A DNA stretch of 64,000 nucleotides from JAUIET01 sp039111475 (GCA_039111475.1 JBCCIP010000009.1:73253-137252); one strand, 5' to 3'; shown: positions 1 through 8,536, numbered from the stretch's first letter. Numbers and translations: made by a program. The notes: a model not told the origin generated them from the letters alone.

Positions 1-1
1 A

Positions 2-907
2 CGCCGCGCGGAACTAGACGCTGAGATAACACGATCCAGACAGCGCCAGACGGCACTTGAATCACAGCGCGATGAGCAACAGCAAGCAATAAAAGCAGCG
101 CTTTTGGATGCCTATAAGCAAGGCAAGCAAAACCGCGTGAAATTAATTTTGAACCAGCAAGACCCTGCCGAGGTCGAACGTTTATTGAAATATTACGAAT
201 ACATCAATAAAGCGCGGCAGAAAAAAATAGATGCTTACCTGGCAACGCTGCAAGGCATTGTTGAAAACAAGGCTGCTCAGGAGGCTGCCGCCAAAAAAAT
301 TGCTGCTCAGGCCGAAGTATTGCAAGGCGAATTAAAGCAGTTGGAAAGCGCGCAAGCCGATAGGAAACTGGCAATAAGCGAACTCGGCAAGCGCATTGGC
401 AGTGACGCTGACAAGCTGGCGAATCAGGAACTAGAGCGTAACCGCTTGCAAAGCCTGCTCAATGAGATTGAGCGCGAAGTGGCTAACATACAGCTGCCAT
501 CTTTTGAGGGCTTCCCGTTTGGCCAGCAAAAAGGCCACATGGCTTGGCCTGTAGACGGCAAGGCGCTGAACAAATTTGGTCAGCGCAAGCCCGACAGCCG
601 AGTGCGTTGGCAAGGCCTGTTGATACAAGCCAGTGAAGGTGAGGACATACGCGCTATTCACGATGGGCGCGTAGTGTATGCTGACTGGTTCGCCGGTCAG
701 GGGTTGATGCTGTTAATTGATCACGGAGACCGATTTATGAGTTTATATGCTCACAATTCAACCATTTTAAAACAAACCGGCGAGCTAGTGAGTGCCGGAG
801 AGCCGATCGCTACCGTTGGCAACAGCGGTGGTCAGTCCGAAACTGGCTTGTACTTCGAAATTCGCAGCAAAGGCAAACCCGTTGATCCGGCCGATTGGTG
901 CCGCTAA
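2..907 (+). CDS. envC: Murein hydrolase activator EnvC-like, 5'-partial
   Basis: EnvC-type proteins sit in the periplasm and activate the AmiA/AmiB amidases that split septal peptidoglycan. The reading frame is open from base 2, so the N-terminus and signal peptide lie outside the window. About the first 160 visible residues are a charged, Gln/Ala/Glu-rich coiled coil. The last ~100 residues are an M23/LytM domain (from GHMAWPVDGKALNKFGQR to DPADWCR). The metal-binding HxH motif of active M23 peptidases is replaced by LYFEIR, as in EnvC, so this is a degenerate, non-catalytic activator domain. The next gene is an S41 protease 31 bp downstream, followed by a YibQ-like deacetylase; this gene trio is common in gammaproteobacteria. 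Confidence 0.9.
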   Translation, partial: RRAELDAEITRSRQRQTALESQRDEQQQAIKAALLDAYKQGKQNRVKLILNQQDPAEVERLLKYYEYINKARQKKIDAYLATLQGIVENKAAQEAAAKKIAAQAEVLQGELKQLESAQADRKLAISELGKRIGSDADKLANQELERNRLQSLLNEIEREVANIQLPSFEGFPFGQQKGHMAWPVDGKALNKFGQRKPDSRVRWQGLLIQASEGEDIRAIHDGRVVYADWFAGQGLMLLIDHGDRFMSLYAHNSTILKQTGELVSAGEPIATVGNSGGQSETGLYFEIRSKGKPVDPADWCR

Positions 908-938
908 TGGACGCCTTTGATATCATCGTATTTACTGA

Positions 939-2345
939 ATGAATATGGAAAAAATTATGCGTAGCCAAAAATCCAGGCTTCTCAGAGTAGTCTTAATGAG
1001 CGGGCTGCTGGCCTATGGCGTGGCGTGGGCGCAAGATGACCCCGCTGCAGAAGAAGCAGCCCAAGACGCCGCTAAGGAGGCACAAAAAGCAGCAGCCGAG
1101 TTGTTGCCGCTGGAAGATTTGCAAACCTTCACCAATGTATTCGGTCAAATCCGTGCTAAATACGTTGACGAGATAGACGACCGTACCTTGCTTAGGAATG
1201 CCATTAAAGGCATGTTAGAAGGTCTTGACCCGCATTCAACCTATCTTGACCGTGATTCTTTCAGCGAACTGCAGGAACACACCAGCGGTGAGTTCGGCGG
1301 CCTGGGTATGGAAGTGGGCATGGAGAATGGCTTTGTAAAAGTCATTGCTCCCATTGATGACACGCCGGCAGAAAAAGCAGGTGTGATGTCTGGCGACCTG
1401 ATTATCAAACTCGACCAGCAAGCGGTGAAGGGCTTAACTCTTCAGGAAGCCGTAAATCTGATGCGCGGCGCGCCGGGTTCAGACATCGAACTGACGATAG
1501 TGCGCGAAGGCGGTCCGCCTTTTGTCATGACTCTGAAGCGAGATATTATTGCCGTCAAGTCAGTGCGCACCCGCATGCTGGAACCCGATTACGGTTACCT
1601 TCGTATTTCTCAGTTTCAGGCCAATACCGGCCCAGGTGCCTTAAAGGCCATCACGAAACTGCGGGAGAAAAACCCGGGACTCAGAGGCTTGATTCTTGAC
1701 CTTCGAAACAACCCGGGTGGCGTATTGCAAGCGGCCGTAGACATCTCAGACTTGTTCGTTGACGACGGCACAATTGTGTATACACAGGGCCGTGCCAAAG
1801 AAGTGGAAACCCGATTCTCTTCAACCACCGGTGACCAAACTAATGGGCTGCCGCTGGTGGTTTTAGTCAACGGCGGTTCAGCGTCAGCTTCAGAAATTGT
1901 CGCTGGCGCGCTGCAGGATCACCGCCGCGCGGTGATTGTGGGTACCAAAACGTTTGGCAAAGGCTCAGTGCAAAGCGTATTGCCGTTGTCCGAAGAGCAC
2001 GGCATGAAACTAACAACGGCTTTATACTTCACGCCTAACGGCCGCTCTATACAGGCGCAAGGCATTGAGCCGGACATTATCGTTAAGCCCGCGAACGTCA
2101 CAGAGATAAAGCCCAATATACTGAGCATACGCGAAGCAGATCTTAATCGGCGTTTGGACAATGCCAATGGCGAGGCTGACGCCACGCCTTCAGAACAAGC
2201 CGAAGACGCACCATTGATAACGCGTGATAATCAACTGGCTGAAGCTTTGAACATGTTGAAAAGCATTAGTCTTTTGAACAAACAGAAGCACAAAATGAAT
2301 ACCGAGGCCGTTAAGGATATGGCAGCTACTGACTCAGGCGTTTAA
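939..2345 (+). CDS. ctpA: Carboxyl-terminal processing protease, S41 family (CtpA-like)
   Basis: This is a periplasmic serine protease that cleaves proteins near their C-terminus. An N-terminal signal peptide (LLRVVLMSGLLAYGVAWA) is followed by an Ala/Glu-rich linker. A PDZ domain spans roughly residues 110-190 (GLGMEVGMENGFVKVIAPIDD onward, with the GDLI motif). The S41 catalytic core contains the nucleophile in GGSASASEIVAG (near residue 313) and the general-base lysine in FGKGSVQ (near residue 340). The length of 468 aa is usual. In-frame ATGs at 939, 945 and 957 all precede the signal peptide, so the exact start is uncertain by six residues. It follows envC and is probably co-transcribed with it. 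Confidence 0.93.
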   Translation: MNMEKIMRSQKSRLLRVVLMSGLLAYGVAWAQDDPAAEEAAQDAAKEAQKAAAELLPLEDLQTFTNVFGQIRAKYVDEIDDRTLLRNAIKGMLEGLDPHSTYLDRDSFSELQEHTSGEFGGLGMEVGMENGFVKVIAPIDDTPAEKAGVMSGDLIIKLDQQAVKGLTLQEAVNLMRGAPGSDIELTIVREGGPPFVMTLKRDIIAVKSVRTRMLEPDYGYLRISQFQANTGPGALKAITKLREKNPGLRGLILDLRNNPGGVLQAAVDISDLFVDDGTIVYTQGRAKEVETRFSSTTGDQTNGLPLVVLVNGGSASASEIVAGALQDHRRAVIVGTKTFGKGSVQSVLPLSEEHGMKLTTALYFTPNGRSIQAQGIEPDIIVKPANVTEIKPNILSIREADLNRRLDNANGEADATPSEQAEDAPLITRDNQLAEALNMLKSISLLNKQKHKMNTEAVKDMAATDSGV

Positions 2346-2390
2346 GCACTGCCCTTTTGCCTTGCAAGGACGAATTGGAACTTAACCCTA

Positions 2391-3248
2391 ATGTTACATA
2401 TCAATCGGCCACCGGCGCACGGACGTGGTTCAGGCTTGGTTCTCAACAACCTGATATTGCCTCTGGCCGCGGCTCTAACATTCATAATGTGTGTTATCAC
2501 GCTCACTGTTCACGCGCAAGATGCAGACGCGCCAGCCATTGTGCTGATCATTGACGATCTAGGCAATAATCAGGAAGCAAGCCTGCGCACGGTAGGACTG
2601 TACGGCGAACTAACTCTGGGTATCTTGCCTCACACACCCTATGCCGGCCACATTGCCAAGCTGGCGACGGACGCTGGCAAAGAAGTGATTGTGCACGTTC
2701 CCATGAGCAGCATACACGGCGTAAACACTGGGCCGGGCGGTCTTAACGAACGACAAAGCGAACAATATTTTGTAGAGGTTCTCACAGACAACCTGGGCGC
2801 AGTGCCGTTTGCTCGCGGCGTTAACAATCACATGGGCAGTTCATTAACCCAAAACGACAGCATGATGCAGTTGCTGATGTCAGTAATAGCCCAGCGTGAG
2901 CTGTATTTTATAGACAGCCGCACGTCCGCAAAAACGGTGGCTGCCACGATGGCCGGCCGGCACAACATCAAGCACCTGAGCCGCGACGTATTTTTGGACA
3001 ACACCCCCACCGTTGATCACATTCATGGTCAATTTCAGCGTTTGCTGAGAGTAGCGCGCAAACACGGCATTGCGGTGGCGATAGGTCATCCTCATGTGGC
3101 CACATTGGACTATCTCGAAAGTGTTTTGCCCACGTTAGAGGCATTGGAAAAGGTTCGCCTGATAAGCGGTAGCAAAGCCATTGATCTACGCTATCCGCAG
3201 GTCGATATCGCGGACCGGCGGCTTGCTGAGCCGTTTGCCTTTCGATAG
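2391..3248 (+). CDS. Divergent polysaccharide deacetylase family protein (YibQ-like)
   Basis: The 285-aa protein has an N-terminal signal or anchor segment (ILPLAAALTFIMCVITLTVHA) and the divergent polysaccharide deacetylase (DUF610/YibQ) fold. Recognisable elements are AIVLIIDDLGNN at the start of the domain, HVPM, GVNNHMGS and FIDSRTSA. The family resembles carbohydrate deacetylases, but its substrate is not established to my knowledge. It lies 45 bp after ctpA in the usual envC-ctpA-yibQ order, which suggests an envelope or peptidoglycan role. The start is the ATG at 2391; an overlapping frame beginning at 2357 is a shadow. Confidence 0.88.
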   Translation: MLHINRPPAHGRGSGLVLNNLILPLAAALTFIMCVITLTVHAQDADAPAIVLIIDDLGNNQEASLRTVGLYGELTLGILPHTPYAGHIAKLATDAGKEVIVHVPMSSIHGVNTGPGGLNERQSEQYFVEVLTDNLGAVPFARGVNNHMGSSLTQNDSMMQLLMSVIAQRELYFIDSRTSAKTVAATMAGRHNIKHLSRDVFLDNTPTVDHIHGQFQRLLRVARKHGIAVAIGHPHVATLDYLESVLPTLEALEKVRLISGSKAIDLRYPQVDIADRRLAEPFAFR

Positions 3249-3349
3249 TATTTAGCTGCGAGTTGCTCTGCCCGAGGCCAACTTTCCGTGCTGTGGTACG
3301 TCACGGCTGTTGAAAGTTCGTGCAGAACTGCAAGATCAATGGAGAGTCT

Positions 3350-3568
3350 ATGATTACAACACCTCAAACACTGTCGAATAATCGCGCTGGCGAACTGGGT
3401 GGGGTCCCTGAACGCAGCGAACGTTTTCTGAGCGATAACGACGAGTGGTTTTTCCACACGCGCGAAGGTGCAGTGGAAGGCCCGTTTGAGAGCCGTAATC
3501 AAGCCAGCAAAGCACTGGGTGAATTCCTGGAATTTTTGTCTCTGGCCACACCTCGAATGCAGATCTAG
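3350..3568 (+). CDS. DUF6316-like small protein, tandem copy 1
   Basis: This is a 72-aa predicted cytoplasmic protein without signal peptide. The pattern is RAGELGGVPERSERF, then WFFHTREGAVEGPFESRNQA, then LGEFLEFLSLA. The same pattern recurs in the gene 45 bp downstream, so the two are tandem paralogues. I match it to the gammaproteobacterial DUF6316 family from memory; the function is unknown. The ATG at 3350 is preferred over the upstream in-frame start at 3320, because it is preceded by a GGAGAG ribosome-binding site (AATGGAGAGTCT) and the conserved part begins soon after. Confidence 0.75.
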   Translation: MITTPQTLSNNRAGELGGVPERSERFLSDNDEWFFHTREGAVEGPFESRNQASKALGEFLEFLSLATPRMQI

Positions 3569-3613
3569 CAAACAGCAACTGCACTATAAGACCATTAGCT
3601 GATAGGTGCAGTA

Positions 3614-3856
3614 ATGAATTTAAATCGTGAAGGCGAGCTGGGCAACGTACCCATGCGATCTGACCGCTTTTTCAGCGCAGATTCCGCCTGGTATTTCTCA
3701 ACCAGAGAAGGCACTGCCATAGGTCCGTTTGATAGCAAGCGGCTTGCCAGCCGTGGCTTAAATGACTTTCTTGAATTTCTTGGGCTTGCAAAGCCCAAGG
3801 TTTTGGCCGCGTTCTTTAAATCTTTAGCTGCAGGCAACATTCGCAGTTTCGGTTAA
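3614..3856 (+). CDS. DUF6316-like small protein, tandem copy 2
   Basis: This 80-aa protein is paralogous to the gene just upstream: NREGELGNVPMRSDRFF, then WYFSTREGTAIGPFDSKRLA, then LNDFLEFLGLAKPK. It differs in a C-terminal extension rich in Ala and Phe (AAFFKSLAAGNIRSFG). The central aromatic-TREG-GPF motif is shared exactly, and the order of conserved blocks is identical, so one copy arose from the other or both from a duplicated ancestor. No function is known to me. It is the last gene before the ~320-bp control region of the nitrate-linked operon. Confidence 0.75.
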   Translation: MNLNREGELGNVPMRSDRFFSADSAWYFSTREGTAIGPFDSKRLASRGLNDFLEFLGLAKPKVLAAFFKSLAAGNIRSFG

Positions 3857-3986
3857 GTAGCAGGCAACAGTCAGTCCAAAACCAAGCACAGAATTGTCGC
3901 ATCGCGATCTTAATGGTGCGGCAACAATGGGCGCGACAGTATTCGAAACTTGCTTAAGTGATTGATTTCTCCTCTCAAATGTCGGG

Positions 3987-4002
3987 TGGCACCAATATTG
4001 CT
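3987..4002 (+). promoter_or_regulatory. sigma54 (-24/-12) promoter of the multihaem nitrate-linked operon
   Basis: TGGCAC-N5-TTGCT matches the RpoN consensus TGGCAC-N5-TTGCW at every fixed position. It lies ~180 bp upstream of the first gene, leaving room for the leader RNA described next. Two weaker versions sit upstream of nrtA and of the porin gene, in keeping with NtrC-type nitrogen control of the whole locus. Confidence 0.8.
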
Positions 4003-4031
4003 TTGCAAATAATGAATTAGTTTGTCAACCC

Positions 4032-4086
4032 GCAGTGGGCCATTTTGGGCCACTGCAATTGAAAACACTTACGAGTAAAGATGCTC
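4032..4086 (+). promoter_or_regulatory. Two-hairpin leader, candidate ANTAR (NasT) target
   Basis: Hairpin P1 (4032-4056) pairs GCAGT/ACTGC and GGCC/GGCC with a bulged G at 4037 and encloses a six-base loop, ATTTTG. Hairpin P2 (4073-4086) is GAGT-AAAGAT-GCTC: four pairs (one G-U) closing a hexaloop with A at position 1 and G at position 4. Those two loop bases are the known recognition determinants of ANTAR proteins. The 3' arm of P2 (4083-4086) is also part of the 5' arm of the terminator at 4081-4117, so the two structures exclude each other. The same P2 occurs before nrtA (GGGT-AAAGAC-GCCC). The P1 loop lacks G4 and is less convincing. Confidence 0.72.
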
Positions 4087-4117
4087 ATCGATGTCAAATC
4101 GATGGGCATTTTTTTTT
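4081..4117 (+). terminator. Leader intrinsic terminator (attenuator)
   Basis: ATGCTCATCGAT pairs with ATCGATGGGCAT (12 pairs, one G-U) around a five-base loop, GTCAA, and is followed directly by eight more T residues. It lies between the sigma54 promoter and the first gene, so it must be overcome for expression. It also rules out the in-frame ATG at 4081 as the gene start, because that codon lies in the terminator stem. Confidence 0.85.
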
Positions 4118-4179
4118 GGCACAAAAAGATGTTCAACCAGGCTTCGCAACAATTGCACGAAGTGACAGTAGCCCACAAA

Positions 4180-6123
4180 ATGGAGCAACTGCCCATCATC
4201 ATTATTGGCGCCGGGCCGATAGGCATGCGTTTGTACACGCAACTGGCCCAGCGCTATCCACAGCGATCGATACTGATCATGGGTAACGAGAATCGGGTAC
4301 CTTATGATCGCGTGCAATTGTCATCTATTCTCGCTGGTAGCGCGCGATTTGAGGAGATTTCATCCTCAACCGACGCAATAAACGAGGGGCGCTATTCTCG
4401 ATTCGTTTCGGCGCACATAGAGTGCATAGATAGAGAAGCGAAGTTCGTTATTGACAGCCAGGGCGTTGAATACGCCTACAGTAAGCTTGTATTGGCCACC
4501 GGCTCGCAGCCCTATGTCCCTGCGATAAAGGGAATCGACGGGAAAGGCGTTTACACATTCCGGAGTATTCGCGACGCTGAGTATCTGGCTGCCAGAAGAA
4601 TTACAAGCAAACATACGGTGGTTCTCGGCGGAGGGTTACTTGGCATAGAAGCCGCACGCGCGATGCAGCGCCATAATACTCAGTTGACCCTGGTGGATCA
4701 CAACTCGCATCTGATGTTCCGCCAGCTTGACCAAAAAGCGGGAACAAGACTGGCTACAGAACTCCGTCAGCAAGGATTGACAGTTCTGACCAGCAGTGGC
4801 ATCACGTCGGTGGACATGGACAGTACGCCGTGTGTTCGAGCGGTTCGCTTGCGCAATGGCGAACAAGTTGAATGCGATACCCTGATTGTGGCAACGGGAA
4901 TCAGGCCCAACATTGATCTTGCGCGAGCAAGCGGTTTGGCGTTTGGCCGCGGAATCCAGGTAGATTCCACAATGCGGACCAGTGATCCTGATATTTTTGC
5001 TATTGGTGAATGCTGCGAGTATGACGGGCAGGTATATGGCCTCGTCGCTCCAGGTTTTGAACAAGCTGATATTGCAGCAGAGCACCTCTTTCACGAGAGC
5101 AATGATCACTACCGCGGCTCGGTACTCTCCACCAGCTTAAAGGTAGCAGGCTTGGCGGTGTTTAGTTTGGGTGATGCAGATCCAGCCGACATCGGTGTGC
5201 GAAGTTACGTGTATGAAGCAGACACTGTATATCGGCGCGTCAATATTCTGCACGGCCGATTGGTTGGCATCGTTGCGATAGGCATTTGGTCAGAGCTTGC
5301 AAGCTTGCGGGAGTACGCCCGTATCGGTAAGCACATCCCGCCCTGGAAAATTTGGCGCTTTCGCCAAACCGGTGACATCGATTCGGTGGGCCTCGCTGCA
5401 CAGTTTCAACGATTGCCTGACGATGCGACGGTATGCAATTGCAACGCCGTGTCTAAGGCAAAAATTGTCGCACTTACCAAGCACAGCACCTGTAGCGTTG
5501 AGCAAATAGGCAAACTGTCAAACGCTGGCACCGGCTGCGGGTCTTGCAGACCAATGCTGATTGCGGCCACCAGCAGCAGTGCCCCGCTTGCACCTCAGCG
5601 CGGCTATAAGACACTGTTTGCAGCCGCAAGTGTATCGATTGTATTGGCCGCAATTGCTTTATTTTATCCCGGCGCTCCGTACGCCGACACGGTGCAACTC
5701 GCGTGGCACTGGGATGAGTTGTGGACCTCAGGGCTGAATAAGCAAATTAGCGGGTTTTCGTTGCTTGCCATCAGTGTTATTGGTTTATTGGTTTCAGCGC
5801 GAAAAAGATTGAAGTGGTTTGCTAACAGTCACTTTTCCAGCTGGCGCATCGGCCATGTTGTGCTGGGTGTGATGGCATTATTAGTGCTGGCCGCGCATAC
5901 CGGTTTTCGGTTTGGCAGCAATCTTAATCTGGCGTTGATGTCCACGTTTACCGCTCTTGTAATAATGGGCGGTCTTATGAGTATCTTCATCGCGCTTGAG
6001 CACAAAATCGAGCCTAGGCAAGTTCAACTCTTTCGTACCGGAAGCCTATGGGCACACGTCTTACTGTGCTGGCCAATCCCGGCTCTCTTAGGTCTTCATA
6101 TTCTTAAGACTTATTATTTTTAA
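4180..6123 (+). CDS. Membrane-anchored NirB-like FAD/NAD(P) oxidoreductase with BFD-like [2Fe-2S] domain
   Basis: The 647-aa protein starts with a Rossmann FAD-binding motif (PIIIIGAGPIG), followed by a second nucleotide-binding motif (HTVVLGGGLLGIEAA) and the FAD closing motif (DPDIFAIGECCEYDG). This part matches the N-terminal half of NirB. A BFD-like [2Fe-2S] domain follows, with CNCN and GTGCGSC. Instead of the sulfite/nitrite reductase half there are about four membrane helices (roughly residues 470-647) with histidines in GHVVLG, AAHTGF, WAHVLL and LGLHIL that could bind haem b. I infer an NAD(P)H-driven membrane electron donor to the multihaem cytochrome 21 bp downstream. The ATG at 4180 is chosen because the Rossmann strand begins at once; in-frame ATGs at 4081 and 4129 fall in or just after the terminator. 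Confidence 0.8.
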   Translation: MEQLPIIIIGAGPIGMRLYTQLAQRYPQRSILIMGNENRVPYDRVQLSSILAGSARFEEISSSTDAINEGRYSRFVSAHIECIDREAKFVIDSQGVEYAYSKLVLATGSQPYVPAIKGIDGKGVYTFRSIRDAEYLAARRITSKHTVVLGGGLLGIEAARAMQRHNTQLTLVDHNSHLMFRQLDQKAGTRLATELRQQGLTVLTSSGITSVDMDSTPCVRAVRLRNGEQVECDTLIVATGIRPNIDLARASGLAFGRGIQVDSTMRTSDPDIFAIGECCEYDGQVYGLVAPGFEQADIAAEHLFHESNDHYRGSVLSTSLKVAGLAVFSLGDADPADIGVRSYVYEADTVYRRVNILHGRLVGIVAIGIWSELASLREYARIGKHIPPWKIWRFRQTGDIDSVGLAAQFQRLPDDATVCNCNAVSKAKIVALTKHSTCSVEQIGKLSNAGTGCGSCRPMLIAATSSSAPLAPQRGYKTLFAAASVSIVLAAIALFYPGAPYADTVQLAWHWDELWTSGLNKQISGFSLLAISVIGLLVSARKRLKWFANSHFSSWRIGHVVLGVMALLVLAAHTGFRFGSNLNLALMSTFTALVIMGGLMSIFIALEHKIEPRQVQLFRTGSLWAHVLLCWPIPALLGLHILKTYYF

Positions 6124-6144
6124 CGTGAGCGATGATTAGAACCA

Positions 6145-7527
6145 ATGCAGTTAAAAAGGGTATGGCTTTGGTGCCTCTGGCTTGGCTTGAGTATCTTGTT
6201 TGTCTTCTACATGGCGCAAAAAATGTTACAGCCTGACGCCGATAAAACCGTGTTTCTACCGGGGCAAACTACCCATGGTCATCATCAGATTGAAATGGCC
6301 TGCGGCTCCTGTCATACCGAGGCGTTTGCAGACACTGAAGCCATTCAAAACGCGTGCGTGAATTGCCATGGGGATGCGTTGAAGGCAGCCAAGGATGATC
6401 ACCCTCGATCCAAATTCACCGACCCAAGAAACGCTGACAGATTGGCTGTACTCGACGCCAGATACTGCGCTACCTGCCACATTGAACACAGACCGGAAAT
6501 CACAGCAGCCATGGGCGTGACGGTGCCCGAAGACGTCTGCTTCTTGTGCCATAAAGACATCGCCGAAGACCGCCCCAGCCACTCTGAGTTGGCCTTTAAC
6601 ACCTGCACTGCGGCGGGGTGTCACAACTTTCATGACAACCGAGCGCTCTATGAGGACTTTTTGGTCAAGCACATGGACGCGCCTGCGTTTACCAGCGGCA
6701 AGATGCTGCAAAGCAACCTGCTTAGCATTGCCGAACAAATGCCTGAGTACCCACTCAAGGATTACCCCATAACGTCCTTATCAGTAAACGACATGGTGGC
6801 AGCGAACAAGACCACATATTCGGCTTCGATTGAACAGGACTGGCTGGCCAGTAGCCATGCGCAGGCCGGGGTAAACTGTTTGGCCTGCCATTCTTCCGCC
6901 GAGTCAGAATGGTTTGACAAGCCGGATCACACCCAATGTCAATCCTGCCACCAAGGGGAAGTGAAAGGGTTTTTGCAAGGTAAGCACGGCATGCGCCTGG
7001 ACGCTGAGCGCTTAAACCAATCATTGCCGCCTATGCAAGTAAGCCTTGCACGCTTGCCTATGAAGTCATCGGCCGCAGAGTCTGAGCTTACTTGTAACTC
7101 CTGCCATAGGGCCCATACATTCGATAGCCAGTCGGCTGCGACTACTGCCTGCCTCAGCTGCCACAACGACGAACACTCTCTGGCTTACGAATCATCTTCA
7201 CACGCCGAACTTTGGCGAAAAGAGCGTTCCGGGGAACTGCCCATCGGCTCGGGTGTTAGCTGTGCCACCTGCCATATGCCAAGAACCGAAGTGGATTACT
7301 ACTGGGGCACCTTCACCCACAACGAAGTGAACCACAATCAGTCTGAAACACTTAGGCCGAACGAAAAAATGATTCGTCCAGTATGTCTGGAATGCCATGG
7401 GCTGGGATTTGCTATTGACGCTCTGGCCGACAAAACACTGATTAAATCGAATTTTGGCGGTCCACCATCAATACACGTTGAAAGTATTGACCTCGCTCGA
7501 AGCCGACTTAAAGAGCAGAAAAATTGA
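6145..7527 (+). CDS. Membrane-anchored multihaem (11-haem) c-type cytochrome
   Basis: The 460-aa protein has an N-terminal anchor (WLWCLWLGLSILFVFYMA) and then eleven haem-attachment motifs facing the periplasm: CGSCH, CVNCH, CATCH, CFLCH, CTAAGCH (a CX4CH variant), CLACH, CQSCH, CNSCH, CLSCH, CATCH and CLECH. The first four resemble cytochrome c3-type clusters. The late block SCATCHMPRTE resembles motifs in NrfA/HAO-related multihaem proteins, but I cannot assign an enzyme. It probably takes electrons from the upstream flavoprotein or the quinone pool and passes them to the haem proteins encoded next. It shares the ANTAR-type leader, which ties it to nitrate-responsive expression. Confidence 0.85.
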   Translation: MQLKRVWLWCLWLGLSILFVFYMAQKMLQPDADKTVFLPGQTTHGHHQIEMACGSCHTEAFADTEAIQNACVNCHGDALKAAKDDHPRSKFTDPRNADRLAVLDARYCATCHIEHRPEITAAMGVTVPEDVCFLCHKDIAEDRPSHSELAFNTCTAAGCHNFHDNRALYEDFLVKHMDAPAFTSGKMLQSNLLSIAEQMPEYPLKDYPITSLSVNDMVAANKTTYSASIEQDWLASSHAQAGVNCLACHSSAESEWFDKPDHTQCQSCHQGEVKGFLQGKHGMRLDAERLNQSLPPMQVSLARLPMKSSAAESELTCNSCHRAHTFDSQSAATTACLSCHNDEHSLAYESSSHAELWRKERSGELPIGSGVSCATCHMPRTEVDYYWGTFTHNEVNHNQSETLRPNEKMIRPVCLECHGLGFAIDALADKTLIKSNFGGPPSIHVESIDLARSRLKEQKN

Positions 7528-7558
7528 ATCTAGTTTTATTAACAGAAGGAGTACCACT

Positions 7559-8134
7559 ATGAAAAAGCCGATTACTAAAATAGGTGCCGTCGCCCTGACG
7601 GCTGCATTAACCACCGGGGTCGCTTACGCCGAATACTCGGAAGAAGCGAAATTCAGCGCAAAACAAATGACTGACTGGTTACATCTAGTTATGTCGTCCG
7701 ATCGTACTGTGTACACACGGCTGATCGTCAACCGTCTGCAGAACAAGGAAAAAGTGATAAAGGCAAGCGAGCACTTCGAAGACGACAAGGCCCTGGTATT
7801 GCCGGCGCAAATGTTTCGCTTCGGCGCTGAAATGGTGGGAGAGGCAACGGATGACTTTACCTACTCACTGCTCTCGCTCTGGCCCATCAATAAACAAAAT
7901 GGCCCACGAAGTGACGTAGAGAAAGCGGGTTTGCAGTTTATTGCCGATAACAAAGGCCAGAACTATTACACCGAGGAAGAGCTGGGCGGTCAAAAATACT
8001 TCACCGCTGTTTATCCGGATATGGCAGTGGCTCCGGCGTGCGTAAGCTGTCACAACGATCACAAGGACACTCCAAAAGCTGACTTCAAGCTTGGGGATGT
8101 TATGGGCGGCGTTGTTATTCGAGTACCGATCTAA
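7559..8134 (+). CDS. Periplasmic DUF3365/Tll0287-like haem c protein
   Basis: This 191-aa protein has a signal peptide (KKPITKIGAVALTAALTTGVAYA) and a single haem c motif, CVSCHNDH, near the C-terminus. The arrangement fits the DUF3365 (Tll0287-like) domain: helices first, AVYPDMAVAPACVSCHN, then LGDVMGGVVIRVPI at the end. Family members are haem-binding sensory or redox proteins; the role here is inferred to be electron transfer. The ATG at 7559 is preferred because a strong GAAGGAG site lies eight bases upstream and the signal peptide begins there; a longer in-frame start at 7454 would overlap the cytochrome gene. Confidence 0.8.
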   Translation: MKKPITKIGAVALTAALTTGVAYAEYSEEAKFSAKQMTDWLHLVMSSDRTVYTRLIVNRLQNKEKVIKASEHFEDDKALVLPAQMFRFGAEMVGEATDDFTYSLLSLWPINKQNGPRSDVEKAGLQFIADNKGQNYYTEEELGGQKYFTAVYPDMAVAPACVSCHNDHKDTPKADFKLGDVMGGVVIRVPI

Positions 8135-8137
8135 GCG

Positions 8138-8485
8138 ATGCGCCGTTCGCTCTTAATACTGGGCGCCTTAAGCCTGGTGTCTTGCTCTGCCCAAACAGAG
8201 CTTGCGCAGACCAGCGCTCCTCCTTCCAAGGCGGATGGCGCCGTTATCTGGTCTGAAAACTGCGAGGGCTGCCACGGCATTGGTGTTGCCGGTGCGCCAA
8301 TAGCGGGTAAGGCTTCTGCATGGGCGCCACGCATAAGAAAAGGCAAGGACATTCTGTATCAACATGCGCTGGAGGGGTTTTACGGACCTAAAGGCACCAT
8401 GATGCCGCCCCGCGGCGGCAATGATGCATTGAGCAACGACGAGGTTAAGGCCGCCGTAGATCACATGATTGGTTTGGTCGAATAA
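8138..8485 (+). CDS. Small class I c-type cytochrome (c5-like), probable lipoprotein
   Basis: This 115-aa protein carries one haem motif, CEGCHGIG, followed by GAPIAGKASAWAPRI and later GTMMPPRGGNDALS, whose methionine is the likely sixth haem ligand. This is the layout of cytochrome c5-type domains. The leader ends in LSLVSCSAQ, a plausible lipobox, so it may be anchored to a membrane on the periplasmic side. Only three bases separate it from the previous gene. It is a probable mobile electron carrier or terminal acceptor in the same chain. Confidence 0.85.
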   Translation: MRRSLLILGALSLVSCSAQTELAQTSAPPSKADGAVIWSENCEGCHGIGVAGAPIAGKASAWAPRIRKGKDILYQHALEGFYGPKGTMMPPRGGNDALSNDEVKAAVDHMIGLVE

Positions 8486-8536
8486 GAGCCCTTCCATGAA
8501 CAAATTTAATGTAAACCGTTTGAAAAGGTAGTATTT

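Noticed and set aside
4081..4179. In-frame N-terminal extension of the flavoprotein gene to ATGs at 4081 or 4129
   Set aside because: The first ATG is inside a 12-bp terminator stem and the second follows its T-run without a ribosome-binding site; the conserved Rossmann strand begins at the ATG at 4180.
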